Part shown: one piece after another, positions 54,915-64,000 of the stretch
How the letters are laid out: each line of letters begins with the position of its first letter
How positions within the stretch are numbered: the first letter of the stretch is position 1
The notes under the pieces: generated by a model
The model's input: only the letters and a program-made list of their open reading frames with translations
What the model was told of the DNA's origin: nothing
The model's database searches: none
From: an uncultured Metabacillus sp.
GTDB taxonomy: Bacteria > Bacillota > Bacilli > Bacillales > Bacillaceae
DNA: 64,000 bases
Direction of reading: 5' to 3'
Assembly: GCF_947503125.1 (NCBI RefSeq)
Contig: NZ_CANNCR010000022.1
Location: 1-64,000, forward strand
Program-made: the position numbers and the translations under genes

Positions 54915-55208
54915 TTATTGTTCGATATAAGTAAAGAACGGCTCGTTTACTTCCTCATCTAATTCCACACGGAGATTATGGTTGTCAAAGTACCAAAGAT
55001 CGCGATTTTCCACAAAAAAAGTAATCCCATTTAACTCTACACTTGCTCCGATTTCTTCAGGCTGCTGTTTCGCTACACCAAGGGAAAAGCCTTTTTGAAC
55101 ATTGCTGCATCCGCCATACCGAACAAAAAATTGAACCATATCACCTTTTTGCAGCTGTAATTCTTCTATATACCAGTTTGCAGCTTTATCATCAATGATC
55201 ATTTCCAT
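54915..55208 (-). CDS. yneR: HesB/YadR-like protein (YneR)
   Basis: A 97-residue protein with the A-type iron-sulfur carrier-like fold. Only one Cys is conserved (RYGGCSNVQKGFSLG), not the three of IscA/SufA, so it is probably not a classical carrier. The core reads VQFFVRYGGC and GITFFVENRDLWYFD. I chose ATG 55208, eight bases after AGAGGAG; upstream TTG and GTG codons are in frame. Convergent with yneQ, in the B. subtilis order. Confidence 0.85.
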   Translation of the reverse strand: MEMIIDDKAANWYIEELQLQKGDMVQFFVRYGGCSNVQKGFSLGVAKQQPEEIGASVELNGITFFVENRDLWYFDNHNLRVELDEEVNEPFFTYIEQ

Positions 55209-55353
55209 TTTCAACACTCCTCTTGTTAACCTGCGAAGATTTTTATGCTTTAAAAACAGCTGAAAATAAAAGCTGCTTTTCTAATTATAATATAGAACGA
55301 AGAATAGGACCATGATTGTACTTGGTTTGATATGTAAAGTTTTTGTGAAATAT

Positions 55354-55375
55354 AAAAAACCACTATAAGTGGTCT
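55354..55375 (-). terminator. Terminator of plsY
   Basis: On the minus strand ACCACTTATAGTGGT is followed by TTTTTATA. Confidence 0.75.
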
Positions 55376-55411
55376 TTTATTACGAAAAGTTAAACCCATG
55401 GAGGACTCAAT

Positions 55412-55993
55412 TTATAACCATTTAACTTTCGGTTCAGTTTTATCGATAATTCGTTTTATATTTGCTCGATGTCGATATATAACAAATAGGGTTAAGAGCG
55501 TAATCACAATAATTAAAGGAATATCCCTTGTAAATAGGCTGTAAATGATGCCATAGACACCTGCAAGCATTGATGATAATGACACATATTTTGTAATGTA
55601 GAGAACAAGGAAAAAGAATGCTAGCATAGTTATAAACAAGAGCGGTACATATAGCAGGAGTACACCGCCTGAAGTAGCTACCGCTTTTCCGCCTTTAAAT
55701 TTTGCAAAAATAGGATATGTATGTCCGATCACGGCAAAAATACCGACTAACAGCGGGCTTAATTCACTATTAAGTAAACCAGGCAAAGCTGCTGCTAGTG
55801 TACCTTTTAGGATGTCTGCACTGGTAACAATTAACCCGGCTTTAACTCCAAGTGTACGGAAAGTATTGGTTCCCCCTAAATTTCCGCTTCCATGCTCACG
55901 AATATCGACTCCATATCCGAGCTTGCCCACAATGAGTCCAGAAGGAATCGATCCTAGTAGATACGCTAAAATAAAAATAATCGCTTCAATCAT
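55412..55993 (-). CDS. plsY: Glycerol-3-phosphate acyltransferase PlsY
   Basis: A 193-residue membrane enzyme that transfers acyl groups from acyl-phosphate to glycerol 3-phosphate, starting phospholipid synthesis. The three conserved cytoplasmic loops are present: [13 protein letters not shown] and the [15 protein letters not shown] motif, [20 protein letters not shown], and [17 protein letters not shown]. Five to six hydrophobic segments. AAGGAG precedes ATG 55993. It is transcribed away from yneT. Confidence 0.95.
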   Translation of the reverse strand: MIEAIIFILAYLLGSIPSGLIVGKLGYGVDIREHGSGNLGGTNTFRTLGVKAGLIVTSADILKGTLAAALPGLLNSELSPLLVGIFAVIGHTYPIFAKFKGGKAVATSGGVLLLYVPLLFITMLAFFFLVLYITKYVSLSSMLAGVYGIIYSLFTRDIPLIIVITLLTLFVIYRHRANIKRIIDKTEPKVKWL

Positions 55994-56229
55994 ATAAGTG
56001 CTCCTTTGTATAATCTTCTTTTATTCTATCATGGAGGAAGAGAAAAACTCTATGAGAGAATAAAAAATTTAAAAAACATCTTTGGCTTTAAATAGTATTG
56101 GAGGGATTTGCACTTTCAATACAGGATAAAACAAAGAAGCTTTGTATACACTTTAAAAAGAAAAACAGCCATTTTATTTGTATGTCAAGGAAGCACTTGC
56201 TATTATGAAGGTAAAGGAGTTGGATGAAA

Positions 56230-56643
56230 ATGGCGATTGAAAATCCATCAAGGCAGGAAATTGGAGAGATCTTAAAAAACAGTAAAACCATTGCCGTTGT
56301 CGGCTTATCAGATAATCCAGAACGCACATCTTATATGGTCAGTAAGGCGATGATGGATGCCGGGTATGATATTATTCCAGTAAATCCTACCGTAGACGAA
56401 GTGCTGGGAAAGAAAGCGGTCGCATCTTTAAAAGAAATTGGTGGACATGTGGATATTGTCAATGTGTTCCGCCGTTCTGAGTATTTACTGGATGTTGCAA
56501 AAGAATTTTTAGAAATTGATGCCGATGTTTATTGGGCACAATTGGGTCTAGAGAACGAAGAAGCATATGATTTGTTAAAAAAGAATCAAAAAACCGTTAT
56601 TATGAATCGTTGTATTAAGGTTGAGCACGCAATGACGAAATGA
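56230..56643 (+). CDS. yneT: CoA-binding-domain protein (YneT)
   Basis: A 137-residue Rossmann-type CoA-binding protein. The core is ILKNSKTIAVVGLSDNPERT, followed by VSKAMMDAGYDIIPVNPTVD and VDIVNVFRRSE, with a C-terminal VIMNRCIKVEHAM. This family binds CoA but has no known enzymatic role. AAAGGAG lies 10 bases before ATG 56230; ATG 56224 is also in frame but closer than usual. A perfect terminator follows. Position before parE matches B. subtilis. Confidence 0.9.
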   Translation: MAIENPSRQEIGEILKNSKTIAVVGLSDNPERTSYMVSKAMMDAGYDIIPVNPTVDEVLGKKAVASLKEIGGHVDIVNVFRRSEYLLDVAKEFLEIDADVYWAQLGLENEEAYDLLKKNQKTVIMNRCIKVEHAMTK

Positions 56644-56664
56644 AAGAATATGATCATTTTTAGA

Positions 56665-56693
56665 AAAATCCTTGTGAAAAACAAGGATTTTTT
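56665..56693 (+). terminator. Terminator of yneT
   Basis: AAAATCCTTGT and ACAAGGATTTTTT form a perfect stem with T run. Confidence 0.88.
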
Positions 56694-56856
56694 CGTTTCT
56701 TACACGAATATGGTTTGCTAAAAGAGCAAATGAACAGATACAATAAACATGGATATTACGTAATTTGCCCGATCATAATAAACAAATTTTTAAAGGAAAT
56801 ATAAGCATTTCTTAAAAACTGTGGGTTGTCGTTACGCAAATTATTGTATAAAATAC

Positions 56857-56872
56857 TAAAACATGCGTTCTT
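56857..56872 (+). promoter_or_regulatory. Possible LexA box before parE
   Basis: TAAAACATGCGTTCTT contains AAAC-N4-GTTC, one change from the core GAAC-N4-GTTC of the Bacillus LexA (DinR) site. It lies just after a TATAAA and about 50 bases before parE. Confidence 0.4.
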
Positions 56873-56922
56873 AAATTTAGAGAGATGATTTGATTTGTGT
56901 CAACTGAAAGGGGTTTAGTCGT

Positions 56923-58890
56923 TTGAGTAATAAGCAACAATTTGAGTATAATGATGATGCCATTCAGGTGCTTGAAGGTCTGGAAGCCGTTAGGAAACGG
57001 CCAGGAATGTATATAGGAAGCACAGATAGCAGAGGCTTGCATCATCTTGTTTACGAGATCGTCGATAACTCAGTGGACGAGGCCTTAGCTGGTCATGGAG
57101 ACCATATCATTGTTACGATACATAAAGACAACAGTATATCAGTTCAAGATAAAGGCCGCGGTATGCCAACTGGAATGCATAAGCTTGGAAAGCCGACACC
57201 TGAGGTCATTTTCACTGTTCTACATGCAGGCGGGAAATTTGGCCAAGGCGGTTATAAAACGAGCGGCGGTCTGCACGGTGTTGGTGCATCTGTTGTAAAT
57301 GCACTTTCTGAATGGCTGGTCGTAACCATTCATCGTGATGGCTTTATATACGAACAACGTTTTGAAAATGGCGGGAAACCTGTAACCACCCTTGAGAAAA
57401 AAGGGAAAACGAAAAAAACAGGTACAAACACTCACTTTAAGCCAGATCCAGCCATGTTTAGTACAACGACCTATAATTTCGAAACATTAAGCGAACGCTT
57501 ACGGGAATCAGCATTCCTGTTAAAGGGTTTAAAAATTGAACTAATTGATGAACGTCATGACCAACGTGAAGTATATCATTATGAAAATGGCATTGAAGCG
57601 TTTGTCTCTTATTTAAACGAAGAAAAAGATGCACTTCATCCTGTCGTTTCGTTTGAAGGCGAGCAAAATGGCATTGAAGTTGAATTTGCTTTTCAATTTA
57701 ATGATGGTTACTCAGAAAACATCTTATCTTTTGTAAATAACGTTCGTACAAAGGATGGCGGAACACATGAGGCTGGCTCAAAAACCGCCATGACAAGGGC
57801 GTTTAATGAATATGCGAGAAAAACTGGGTTGCTGAAGGAAAAGGATAAAAACCTTGAGGGTTCCGATATTCGTGAGGGGCTTGCTGCAATTGTGTCTGTC
57901 CGGATACCTGAGGAGCTGCTGCAATTTGAAGGTCAAACGAAGGGAAAACTCGGTACAAGTGAGGCTAGGTCTGCTGTTGATGCGATCGTTTCTGAAAACC
58001 TCGCTTATTTCCTGGAGGAAAATCCAGATGCAGGAACTTTGCTTGTTAAAAAGGCAATTAAAGCTTTTCAAGCGAGGGAAGCAGCACGGAAAGCAAGGGA
58101 AGAAGCAAGGAGTGGAAAGAAACGAAAACGTTCAGAAACGACGTTAAGCGGTAAACTTACGCCAGCACAATCGCGCAACCCGTTAAAAAATGAATTGTAT
58201 CTCGTGGAGGGTGACTCTGCCGGCGGCTCAGCCAAGCAAGGAAGAGACCGGCGTTTTCAGGCGGTATTGCCTTTAAGGGGTAAAGTTATAAACACAGAAA
58301 AGGCGAAGCTTGCTGACATTTTTAAAAATGAAGAGATCAATACAATCATTCATGCTATCGGTGCAGGTGTTGGTGCTGAATTTGCCATTGAAGATATTAA
58401 CTATGATAAGGTTATTATCATGACCGATGCCGATACAGATGGCGCCCATATTCAAGTCTTGCTCTTAACCTTCTTTTATCGCTATATGAAGCCGCTTATC
58501 GAGAATGGCAAAGTATTTATTGCCTTACCTCCATTATACAAAGTAAGCAAGGGAACAGGGAAAAAAGAGGTCATTGAATATGCATGGTCTGATGATGAAT
58601 TAAAAGGTGCTATTTCAAAGGTCGGTAAAGGATATATGATCCAGCGTTATAAAGGTTTAGGCGAGATGAATGCGGATCAGTTATGGGAAACAACGATGAA
58701 CCCGGAAACAAGGACGCTCATCCGCGTGAAAATTGATGATGCTGCGCGTGCTGAGCGCCGTGTGACAACATTGATGGGCGACAAGGTTGAACCACGCCGT
58801 AAATGGATTGAAAGCAATGTCGCATTTGGTCTTGATGAAGAGACAAATATATTAGAAAACGAACATTTATCGGTTGCAGAGGAGGTATAG
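56923..58890 (+). CDS. parE: DNA topoisomerase IV subunit B
   Basis: A 655-residue GHKL-type ATPase subunit of topoisomerase IV, which separates linked daughter chromosomes. The ATP site includes EIVDNSVDEALAGHGD and SGGLHGVGASVVNAL; the TOPRIM domain begins YLVEGDSAGGSAKQGRDRRF and continues PLRGKVINTEKA and MTDADTDGAHI. The length equals B. subtilis ParE. The start is TTG 56923 behind GAAAGGGG. It is followed three bases later by parC. Confidence 0.96.
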   Translation: MSNKQQFEYNDDAIQVLEGLEAVRKRPGMYIGSTDSRGLHHLVYEIVDNSVDEALAGHGDHIIVTIHKDNSISVQDKGRGMPTGMHKLGKPTPEVIFTVLHAGGKFGQGGYKTSGGLHGVGASVVNALSEWLVVTIHRDGFIYEQRFENGGKPVTTLEKKGKTKKTGTNTHFKPDPAMFSTTTYNFETLSERLRESAFLLKGLKIELIDERHDQREVYHYENGIEAFVSYLNEEKDALHPVVSFEGEQNGIEVEFAFQFNDGYSENILSFVNNVRTKDGGTHEAGSKTAMTRAFNEYARKTGLLKEKDKNLEGSDIREGLAAIVSVRIPEELLQFEGQTKGKLGTSEARSAVDAIVSENLAYFLEENPDAGTLLVKKAIKAFQAREAARKAREEARSGKKRKRSETTLSGKLTPAQSRNPLKNELYLVEGDSAGGSAKQGRDRRFQAVLPLRGKVINTEKAKLADIFKNEEINTIIHAIGAGVGAEFAIEDINYDKVIIMTDADTDGAHIQVLLLTFFYRYMKPLIENGKVFIALPPLYKVSKGTGKKEVIEYAWSDDELKGAISKVGKGYMIQRYKGLGEMNADQLWETTMNPETRTLIRVKIDDAARAERRVTTLMGDKVEPRRKWIESNVAFGLDEETNILENEHLSVAEEV

Positions 58891-58893
58891 GAC

Positions 58894-61347
58894 ATGGCAG
58901 AATCAGTCGAACTATTTCGTGACTTGCCTCTTGAAGATGTACTAGGTGACCGTTTTGGACGTTATAGTAAGTACATTATTCAAGATCGTGCGCTTCCAGA
59001 TGCGCGTGACGGCTTAAAGCCTGTACAACGAAGAATTTTATATGCCATGCATGTTGACGGAAATAAGTTTGATAAAAACTTTCGTAAATCCGCTAAAACA
59101 GTAGGGAATGTTATTGGTAACTATCATCCCCACGGAGACTCATCCGTTTATGACGCAATGGTGCGTATGAGCCAGGATTGGAAAGTGAGGAACCTTCTAA
59201 TTCAAATGCATGGAAATAACGGAAGTATTGACGGTGACCCGCCTGCAGCGATGCGTTATACGGAAGCGAGGCTTTCTGCGATCGCTGCTGAGTTGCTGCG
59301 TGACATTGAAAAAGAAACAGTCGAATTTGTTCCAAACTTTGATGACACGAGTAAGGAGCCTCTTGTGCTCCCTGCCATGTTCCCAAATTTATTAGTAAAT
59401 GGTTCAACAGGAATATCGGCAGGTTATGCAACAGATATCCCGCCTCATCACTTAGGTGAGGTTATTGATGCGGTCATAAAACGGATGGATAAACCGGACT
59501 GTACTGTCGATGACTTAATGAAGGTGATCAAAGGTCCAGATTTTCCAACAGGCGGGATTATTCAAGGAATTGAAGGCATAAAAAAGGCATATGAAACCGG
59601 AAAAGGCAAAATTATTGTCCGAGGTAAAGCGAGCATTGAAGAAATTCGCGGCGGAAAACAGCAAATTGTCATTACGGAAATACCATATGAAGTAAATAAA
59701 GCGAACTTAGTAAAGCGTATGGATGAATTCCGGATCGAACGAAAGGTTGAAGGAATTTCTGAAATACGGGACGAAACGGACAGAACAGGACTCAGAATCG
59801 TCATAGAGCTGAAAAAGGATGCAAATGCAGAAGGTGTATTAAATTATTTATACAAAAATAGTGATCTGCAAATTACGTATAACTTTAATATGGTGGCAAT
59901 CCATAATCGCAGACCAATGCAAATGAGCTTGCCAGCTATTCTTGATGCCTATATTGGCCATCAAAAAGAAGTTGTCACAAACCGCTCTAAATATGAACTT
60001 CGAAAAGCACGTGAGCGCCAACATATCGTAGAAGGCTTAATGAAAGCATTATCCATTTTAGATGAAGTGATCTCTACGATCCGTGCTTCTAAAGATAAGC
60101 GAGATGCAAAGGATAACTTAATTCAAAAATATGAATTTACCGAGCCACAGTCCGAAGCGATTGTCTCCTTACAGCTTTATCGCTTAACAAATACGGATAT
60201 TACCGCACTCAGAAATGAAGCGGAAGAGCTTGATAAGAAAATCAATGAGCTAACAAGCATTTTGAATGACGAAGGTGTGTTGCAGAAAGTCATTAAAACG
60301 GACTTAAAAAAGGTGAAAAAGGCGTATGCAGATGAGCGCCGCTCAGTCATCGAAGCTGAAATTGAAGAAATTAAGATCAATCTTGAAGTCATGGTTGCCT
60401 CTGAGGATGTGATTGTAACAGTGACCAAAGATGGCTATGTAAAACGAACAAGTTTAAGATCTTATGCTGCATCAAATGGCCAAGACTTCGGGATGAAGGA
60501 TAGTGACAGGCTGCTATCACAAATTGAGATTAATACGACAGATGTCGCCCTTCTCTTCACAAATAAAGGGAATTATTTGTATTGTCCTGTTCATGAATTG
60601 CCTGATATACGCTGGAAGGATCTTGGCCAACATATTGGCAACATTATTCCAGTTGACCGAGATGAAATCATTCTTAAGGCAATTCCTGTAAAGAATTTTG
60701 AAGAAAAACTTTATTTAACCTTTATTACGAAGACGGGCATGGTGAAAAAGACAGAATTAAGTCAATACAAGGCACAAAGGTATTCTAAACCGCTTGTTGC
60801 TTTAAATTTAAAAGGTGATGACACCCTTGTTGATGTTCATTTAACAAGTGGCCAACATGATTTATTTATCGTTACCCATTTAGGATATGGATTATGGTTT
60901 GAGGAAGAGGAAGTAAGTATTGTCGGCCCAAGAGCTGCCGGTGTGAAAGGAATCAACTTAAAGCCGGATGATTATGTTGTAAGCGGGAAAATAATCGAGC
61001 GCAATCAAAAAGCCTTTCTTGTCATCGCAACCCATAGAGGTGCTGTAAAGAAAATGTCACTATCTGATTTTGAAAAATCATCACGTGCAAAACGCGGTTT
61101 GGTGATGCTTCGAGAATTAAAGAATAATCCGCATCGTATTGCCGGAGCAGAAATTGTCCAAGATCATGGTGACTTTTATCTTGAAACAGAAAAAGGAATC
61201 ATCGAAAGTGTTGATGTTCGTTCATTAAGACCTAATGATCGCTATAGCAACGGGTCCTTCGTGATTGATGAGCAGGATGCTGGAGCAGTCATACATGTAT
61301 GGATTGAAAATACTGATACTGAAGAACAAAAAATAAATGATGAATAA
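58894..61347 (+). CDS. parC: DNA topoisomerase IV subunit A
   Basis: An 817-residue cleavage/rejoining subunit. The active-site Tyr is Tyr122 in [10 protein letters not shown]. The quinolone-determining region reads [19 protein letters not shown], with the usual Ser (83) and acidic (87) residues, so no typical resistance change is seen. The C-terminal part (residues about 500-800) is a beta-pinwheel with repeats such as [13 protein letters not shown] and [21 protein letters not shown] precedes the start. It forms an operon with parE and ends at a clear terminator. Confidence 0.96.
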   Translation: MAESVELFRDLPLEDVLGDRFGRYSKYIIQDRALPDARDGLKPVQRRILYAMHVDGNKFDKNFRKSAKTVGNVIGNYHPHGDSSVYDAMVRMSQDWKVRNLLIQMHGNNGSIDGDPPAAMRYTEARLSAIAAELLRDIEKETVEFVPNFDDTSKEPLVLPAMFPNLLVNGSTGISAGYATDIPPHHLGEVIDAVIKRMDKPDCTVDDLMKVIKGPDFPTGGIIQGIEGIKKAYETGKGKIIVRGKASIEEIRGGKQQIVITEIPYEVNKANLVKRMDEFRIERKVEGISEIRDETDRTGLRIVIELKKDANAEGVLNYLYKNSDLQITYNFNMVAIHNRRPMQMSLPAILDAYIGHQKEVVTNRSKYELRKARERQHIVEGLMKALSILDEVISTIRASKDKRDAKDNLIQKYEFTEPQSEAIVSLQLYRLTNTDITALRNEAEELDKKINELTSILNDEGVLQKVIKTDLKKVKKAYADERRSVIEAEIEEIKINLEVMVASEDVIVTVTKDGYVKRTSLRSYAASNGQDFGMKDSDRLLSQIEINTTDVALLFTNKGNYLYCPVHELPDIRWKDLGQHIGNIIPVDRDEIILKAIPVKNFEEKLYLTFITKTGMVKKTELSQYKAQRYSKPLVALNLKGDDTLVDVHLTSGQHDLFIVTHLGYGLWFEEEEVSIVGPRAAGVKGINLKPDDYVVSGKIIERNQKAFLVIATHRGAVKKMSLSDFEKSSRAKRGLVMLRELKNNPHRIAGAEIVQDHGDFYLETEKGIIESVDVRSLRPNDRYSNGSFVIDEQDAGAVIHVWIENTDTEEQKINDE

Positions 61348-61351
61348 AAAT

Positions 61352-61384
61352 GAGGCTGTCTCAGGTAGAGACAGCCTCTATTCT
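61352..61384 (+). terminator. Terminator of parEC
   Basis: GAGGCTGTCT and AGACAGCCTC form a perfect stem, followed by TATTCTTTG. Confidence 0.78.
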
Positions 61385-61388
61385 TTGA

Positions 61389-61508
61389 TTATTTCTTCTG
61401 AAAATAATCTGAAAATGCATGTAAGAACTCTATTCCTTGGTATGTGAATAGACTAAGTGCAGTTATTGAAAAAAAGACAACTGGAATCATTCTTAACCAA
61501 AACATCAT
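61389..61508 (-). CDS. Small single-span membrane protein (39 aa)
   Basis: ATG 61508 behind AGGAGG opens a 39-residue frame, MMFWLRMIPVVFFSITALSL, then FTYQGIEFLHAF and a charged end (YFQKK). One membrane helix is predicted. Function unknown. It lies just downstream of the other small membrane protein on the same strand (61532-61876), so they may share a transcript. Confidence 0.6.
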   Translation of the reverse strand: MMFWLRMIPVVFFSITALSLFTYQGIEFLHAFSDYFQKK

Positions 61509-61531
61509 TTATAACCTCCTATTTTGAAAAT

Positions 61532-61876
61532 TTAGGCTGTAAATAAATGATTTTTAGAAAAGTATGATGATTGGTAATAAACGGAGTAAAGGAACTGCTT
61601 TAACTTTCGTCGCGTCTTAGTTGAAGCTGTAAATATAAGTGATACCATTGCAACGACTAAGATCAACGGATCCTTTAACTGATTGTTGCTAACAAATAAA
61701 CCGTGCTTTTGATCATCTTCTTGTAGATTGATAGTTGCGACTGATGCTTCAGATTCAACGCCTAGTACTTTACCATGATGGACTGGCTGATGTAAGTGAG
61801 ACATTGAAACAAAATGAAACCCTGCAAAAACGATCAAAAGCATCATCGTTGATTTAATCAGCAAGTGAAGTTTCAA
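61532..61876 (-). CDS. Small membrane protein of unknown function
   Basis: A 114-residue protein from TTG 61876, seven bases after AAAGGGGTGA. Two hydrophobic segments (about residues 5-26 and 68-88) flank a His-rich stretch (HLHQPVHHGK) and an acidic segment; the C-terminal end is basic and aromatic. An upstream in-frame ATG at 61912 lacks a ribosome site. I do not recognise a family. The His-rich patch outside or between the helices might bind metal. Confidence 0.55.
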   Translation of the reverse strand: MKLHLLIKSTMMLLIVFAGFHFVSMSHLHQPVHHGKVLGVESEASVATINLQEDDQKHGLFVSNNQLKDPLILVVAMVSLIFTASTKTRRKLKQFLYSVYYQSSYFSKNHLFTA

Positions 61877-61908
61877 TGTTGTCACCCCTTTGCCGAGTAA
61901 TAGTCTCA

Positions 61909-62382
61909 TCATATACCTTTTTAGCTGATTTGAAAAGAGTTTTATTTGTCTGTAATGGTCAATTTTTGTCAGATTGGCAATGTAAGAGTTAACTAAATTT
62001 CTTATTGTTAGTCATATTAATTTCCTCCTAGATTGATTTTTTTCATGATTGGTAAAACCCTTCATGTGTAAATTTCTTGGTTGGTGCTTCGCCAATCCCA
62101 CTTATTCATCCATAATAACAACAATTTTATCTTGGATATTTAACATACTAAGTAACATACTTTCTTTTAAATTGTTTAATAAAACAATACATTTGCAACT
62201 AAAATGGTAGGCGCTGATTTCATATATCAAAGAAAATCATCATTGATTGATTAATCAACATTTGTTTATAATTATAAATAGAAACATGATACCTTCAATG
62301 GTTAATTGAGCGCGATTCGTTTATTACTCAATAAATTAATAATAATTGTTGATTAACTTTAGGAAAGTTAGGTGAGCAAACA
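61909..62382. other. Intergenic region of about 470 bp before the TetR gene
   Basis: It holds an eight-codon frame on the minus strand behind AGGAGGAAATT (ATG near 62016), which is probably a gene remnant or leader. The palindrome TTGATTAATCAA lies at 62247-62258 and a related GTTGATTAAC at 62348-62357. The rest is A/T-rich with no recognised feature. Confidence 0.4.
62247..62258 (+). promoter_or_regulatory. Palindrome that may be a TetR-type operator
   Basis: TTGATTAATCAA is a perfect 12-bp palindrome about 125 bases before the TetR-family gene. A similar half (GTTGATTAAC) lies 25 bases before it. Confidence 0.4.
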
Positions 62383-62928
62383 ATGCCGAAAATAGATAGA
62401 AGAATAATCAAAAGCCAAGAAGCAATTAAAAAGGCTCTTATCGAACTAATGTCTGAAAAAAGTTTTGATAACATTACCATTCAGGATATTGCCGACAAGG
62501 CAAATGTGAACCGAGGAACCATCTATCTTCATTACTTAGATAAATTTGATCTTTTAGATAAGATCATGGAAGAACATATAAACAACATGAATAATTTTTG
62601 CGAGTCGGCATCTGAAATGGATTGGCTAGAATCGACTGTACACTGTATGGAATATTTTAAAAGCAATTATTTATTCTTTTCGACGATGTTAGCGAGTGAA
62701 GGAGCCACATATTTTCGCAGCCGGTTCCTTCAGTTTAATATCGAAGAGTTCAAGAAAGATGTGGACATAACAAAAGGAAAAAATGTCGGTCAAAGTGAAG
62801 AAGTAATTGTTCAATTTGTTGCAAATGCTTACGTAGGGGTCGTGGAATGGTGGTTGAAGAATGGAATGCCTTATCCGCCTCGTGTCATGGCAGAAAAAGT
62901 AGGGGATTTGTTAGACAGGCTTGTATAA
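62383..62928 (+). CDS. TetR-family transcriptional regulator
   Basis: A 181-residue regulator. The helix-turn-helix (residues about 10-57) reads IKSQEAIKKALIELMSEKSF and ITIQDIADKANVNRGTIYLH followed by YLDKFDLLDKI. The C-terminal ligand-binding part ends VEWWLKNGMPYPPRVMAEKV, typical of the TetR_C_7 group. ATG 62383 follows TTAGGTGAG at a workable distance. It precedes an alpha/beta hydrolase gene on the same strand, which it may control. A terminator follows. Confidence 0.9.
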   Translation: MPKIDRRIIKSQEAIKKALIELMSEKSFDNITIQDIADKANVNRGTIYLHYLDKFDLLDKIMEEHINNMNNFCESASEMDWLESTVHCMEYFKSNYLFFSTMLASEGATYFRSRFLQFNIEEFKKDVDITKGKNVGQSEEVIVQFVANAYVGVVEWWLKNGMPYPPRVMAEKVGDLLDRLV

Positions 62929-62970
62929 TTATTTCTGAATGGTCAGTTGATAAACTAATACAATCAAGGA

Positions 62971-63010
62971 ATAACGACCACCCGTTATTATCACGGGTGG
63001 TCGTTATTTC
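62971..63010 (+). terminator. Terminator of the TetR-family gene
   Basis: ATAACGACCACCCGT and ACGGGTGGTCGTTAT form a perfect 15-bp stem followed by TTC. Confidence 0.85.
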
Positions 63011-63216
63011 TATGACAGAATTCTCATTAATTTCTAATCGTTTTATAATTTTTCCTTAATTTAGTTAGATTAAGGTGAAAACTAAGCCTAAATAAAAGGT
63101 GATGTTCACAAAGAAAGGGGGATAAGGCATGCCAACAAAATATATTTTGAGCAAATTTCAAACGTGAACAGAACAGAATAGAAATCACATCAGCAAAAAC
63201 ATTGGAGGAATTTAAC

Positions 63217-64000
63217 GTGAAAAAAAATCTATTATGAAGCGTGGCCTTCAGATTCTCACAGTGTTGGGACTGGGCTTAGTTTTATCCACGACAGGCGTTG
63301 GTGCTGCATCCAAGACCGGCGTTGGCGATACATACACGCCGGACATGTCCAATGGAGCAGACAACTTTTACAAAAGCAACAAGGTAACCATGAAGAAGGT
63401 TGAGTTTAAAAATCAATACAACATGAATGTTGTAGGGAATCTTTTTATTCCCAAAGATTTGAAGAAGAACACCAAAAATCCCGCGATCATTGTTGGGCAT
63501 CCTATGGGCGCAGTAAAAGAACAAAGTTCGAATTTGTATGCCCAGAAAATGGCTGAACGGGGATTCGTTACTTTGTCCTTGGATTTGTCTTTCTGGGGAG
63601 AGAGTGAGGGTCAGCCTCGCAATGCTGTTTCGCCGGATATCTATGCCGAGGATTTCAGTGCTGCGGTGGATTTCCTAGGCACCCGGTCGTTTGTTGACAG
63701 GGATCAGATTGGTGTACTTGGGATTTGTGGAAGCGGGAGCTTTGCCATCAGCGCAGCCAAGATCGACCCACGTATGAAAGCCGTTGCGACAGTCAGTATG
63801 TACGACATGGGTGCTGCCAATCGTAATGGGCTTAACCATTCCCTTACACTTGAGCAAAGAAAGCAGATCATTGCAGAGGCAGCCGAGCAACGTTATGTGG
63901 AGTTCACGGGCGGTGAAACCAAATACACCAGTGGGACAGTACATGAGCTAAATGAAAACTCTACAGCTATTGAGCGTGAGTTTTATGACTTCTACCGCAC
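63217..64000 (+). pseudogene. Secreted alpha/beta hydrolase gene, 5' frameshift in a poly-A run, cut by the window end
   Basis: From ATG 63234 the frame stays open to the window end (255 codons). It encodes a signal peptide (ILTVLGLGLVLSTTGVGAAS), NPAIIVGHPMGAVKEQSS, SLDLSFWGESEG and IGVLGICGSGSFAISAAKID, where Cys replaces the usual Ser nucleophile, as in dienelactone-hydrolase-like enzymes. The good ribosome site (GGAGG) serves GTG 63217, from which the frame hits TGA after six codons. One more A in the run of eight would give MKKKSIMKRGL and the full signal peptide. It may be a pseudogene, a slippage-variable gene, or a read error. The codons look more GC-rich than its neighbours. Confidence 0.7.

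Overview
The window is low-GC chromosomal DNA of a spore-forming Bacillaceae (Bacillus sensu lato). It carries spore genes (cotM, sspP, sspO, sspN, tlp), AGGAGG-type ribosome sites, frequent TTG/GTG starts, and a gene order from cotM to parC that matches the B. subtilis cotM-sspP-sspO-citB-yneN-sspN-tlp-yneP-yneQ-yneR-plsY-yneT-parE-parC block as I recall it. The species cannot be named from sequence alone. No tRNA, rRNA, CRISPR array or intact insertion sequence was seen.

Layout. 0-8 kb: small coat-like/hypothetical proteins, a cobalamin riboswitch ahead of metE, gabD, catalase with a perfect PerR box, and an acyl-CoA thioesterase. 8-28.5 kb: a pectin region. A sensory-rhodopsin-transducer-like protein precedes a YesM/YesN two-component pair, a sugar ABC importer with two paralogous binding lipoproteins, a YesL-like membrane protein, and three enzymes for rhamnogalacturonan fragments (GH105 hydrolase, acetylesterase, GH42 beta-galactosidase). 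An unrecognised anchored protein follows, then the galacturonate genes uxaC-exuR-uxaB-uxaA with three matching operator sites. Released galacturonate would leave this window as 2-keto-3-deoxygluconate. 28.7-34.5 kb: an APH-like kinase, then a one-promoter operon holding a NrtR-like Nudix protein, nicotinamidase, pncB, a nadD-like gene and nadE, that is, the whole nicotinamide-to-NAD salvage route. 34.7-45.4 kb: extradiol dioxygenase-like protein, a solo glutamine synthetase, a frameshifted third-type RNase J gene, a tyrosine recombinase, FNT channel, YwcE-like and DedA membrane proteins, xylA with cre and XylR-like sites, and a GntR regulator.

45.5-61.4 kb: the conserved spore/aconitase/topoisomerase IV block. 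The sspP and sspO genes, adjacent in B. subtilis, are separated here by about 2.5 kb of accessory DNA. That stretch holds a shortened GC-rich repeat, a metallo-beta-lactamase-fold gene, a collapsed virginiamycin-B-lyase-like gene still carrying what looks like a complete leader-peptide attenuator, a 240-bp repeat element, and a small helical protein gene. 61.4-64 kb: small membrane proteins, a TetR regulator, and an alpha/beta hydrolase cut by the window end, whose start appears frameshifted in a poly-A run.

Most interesting items: the attenuator in front of a dead vgb-like gene, the split sspOP locus, the short and long forms of one dispersed element (near 271, 880 and 48146), the self-contained NAD salvage operon with a start-site palindrome, and the ExuR-type triple operator.
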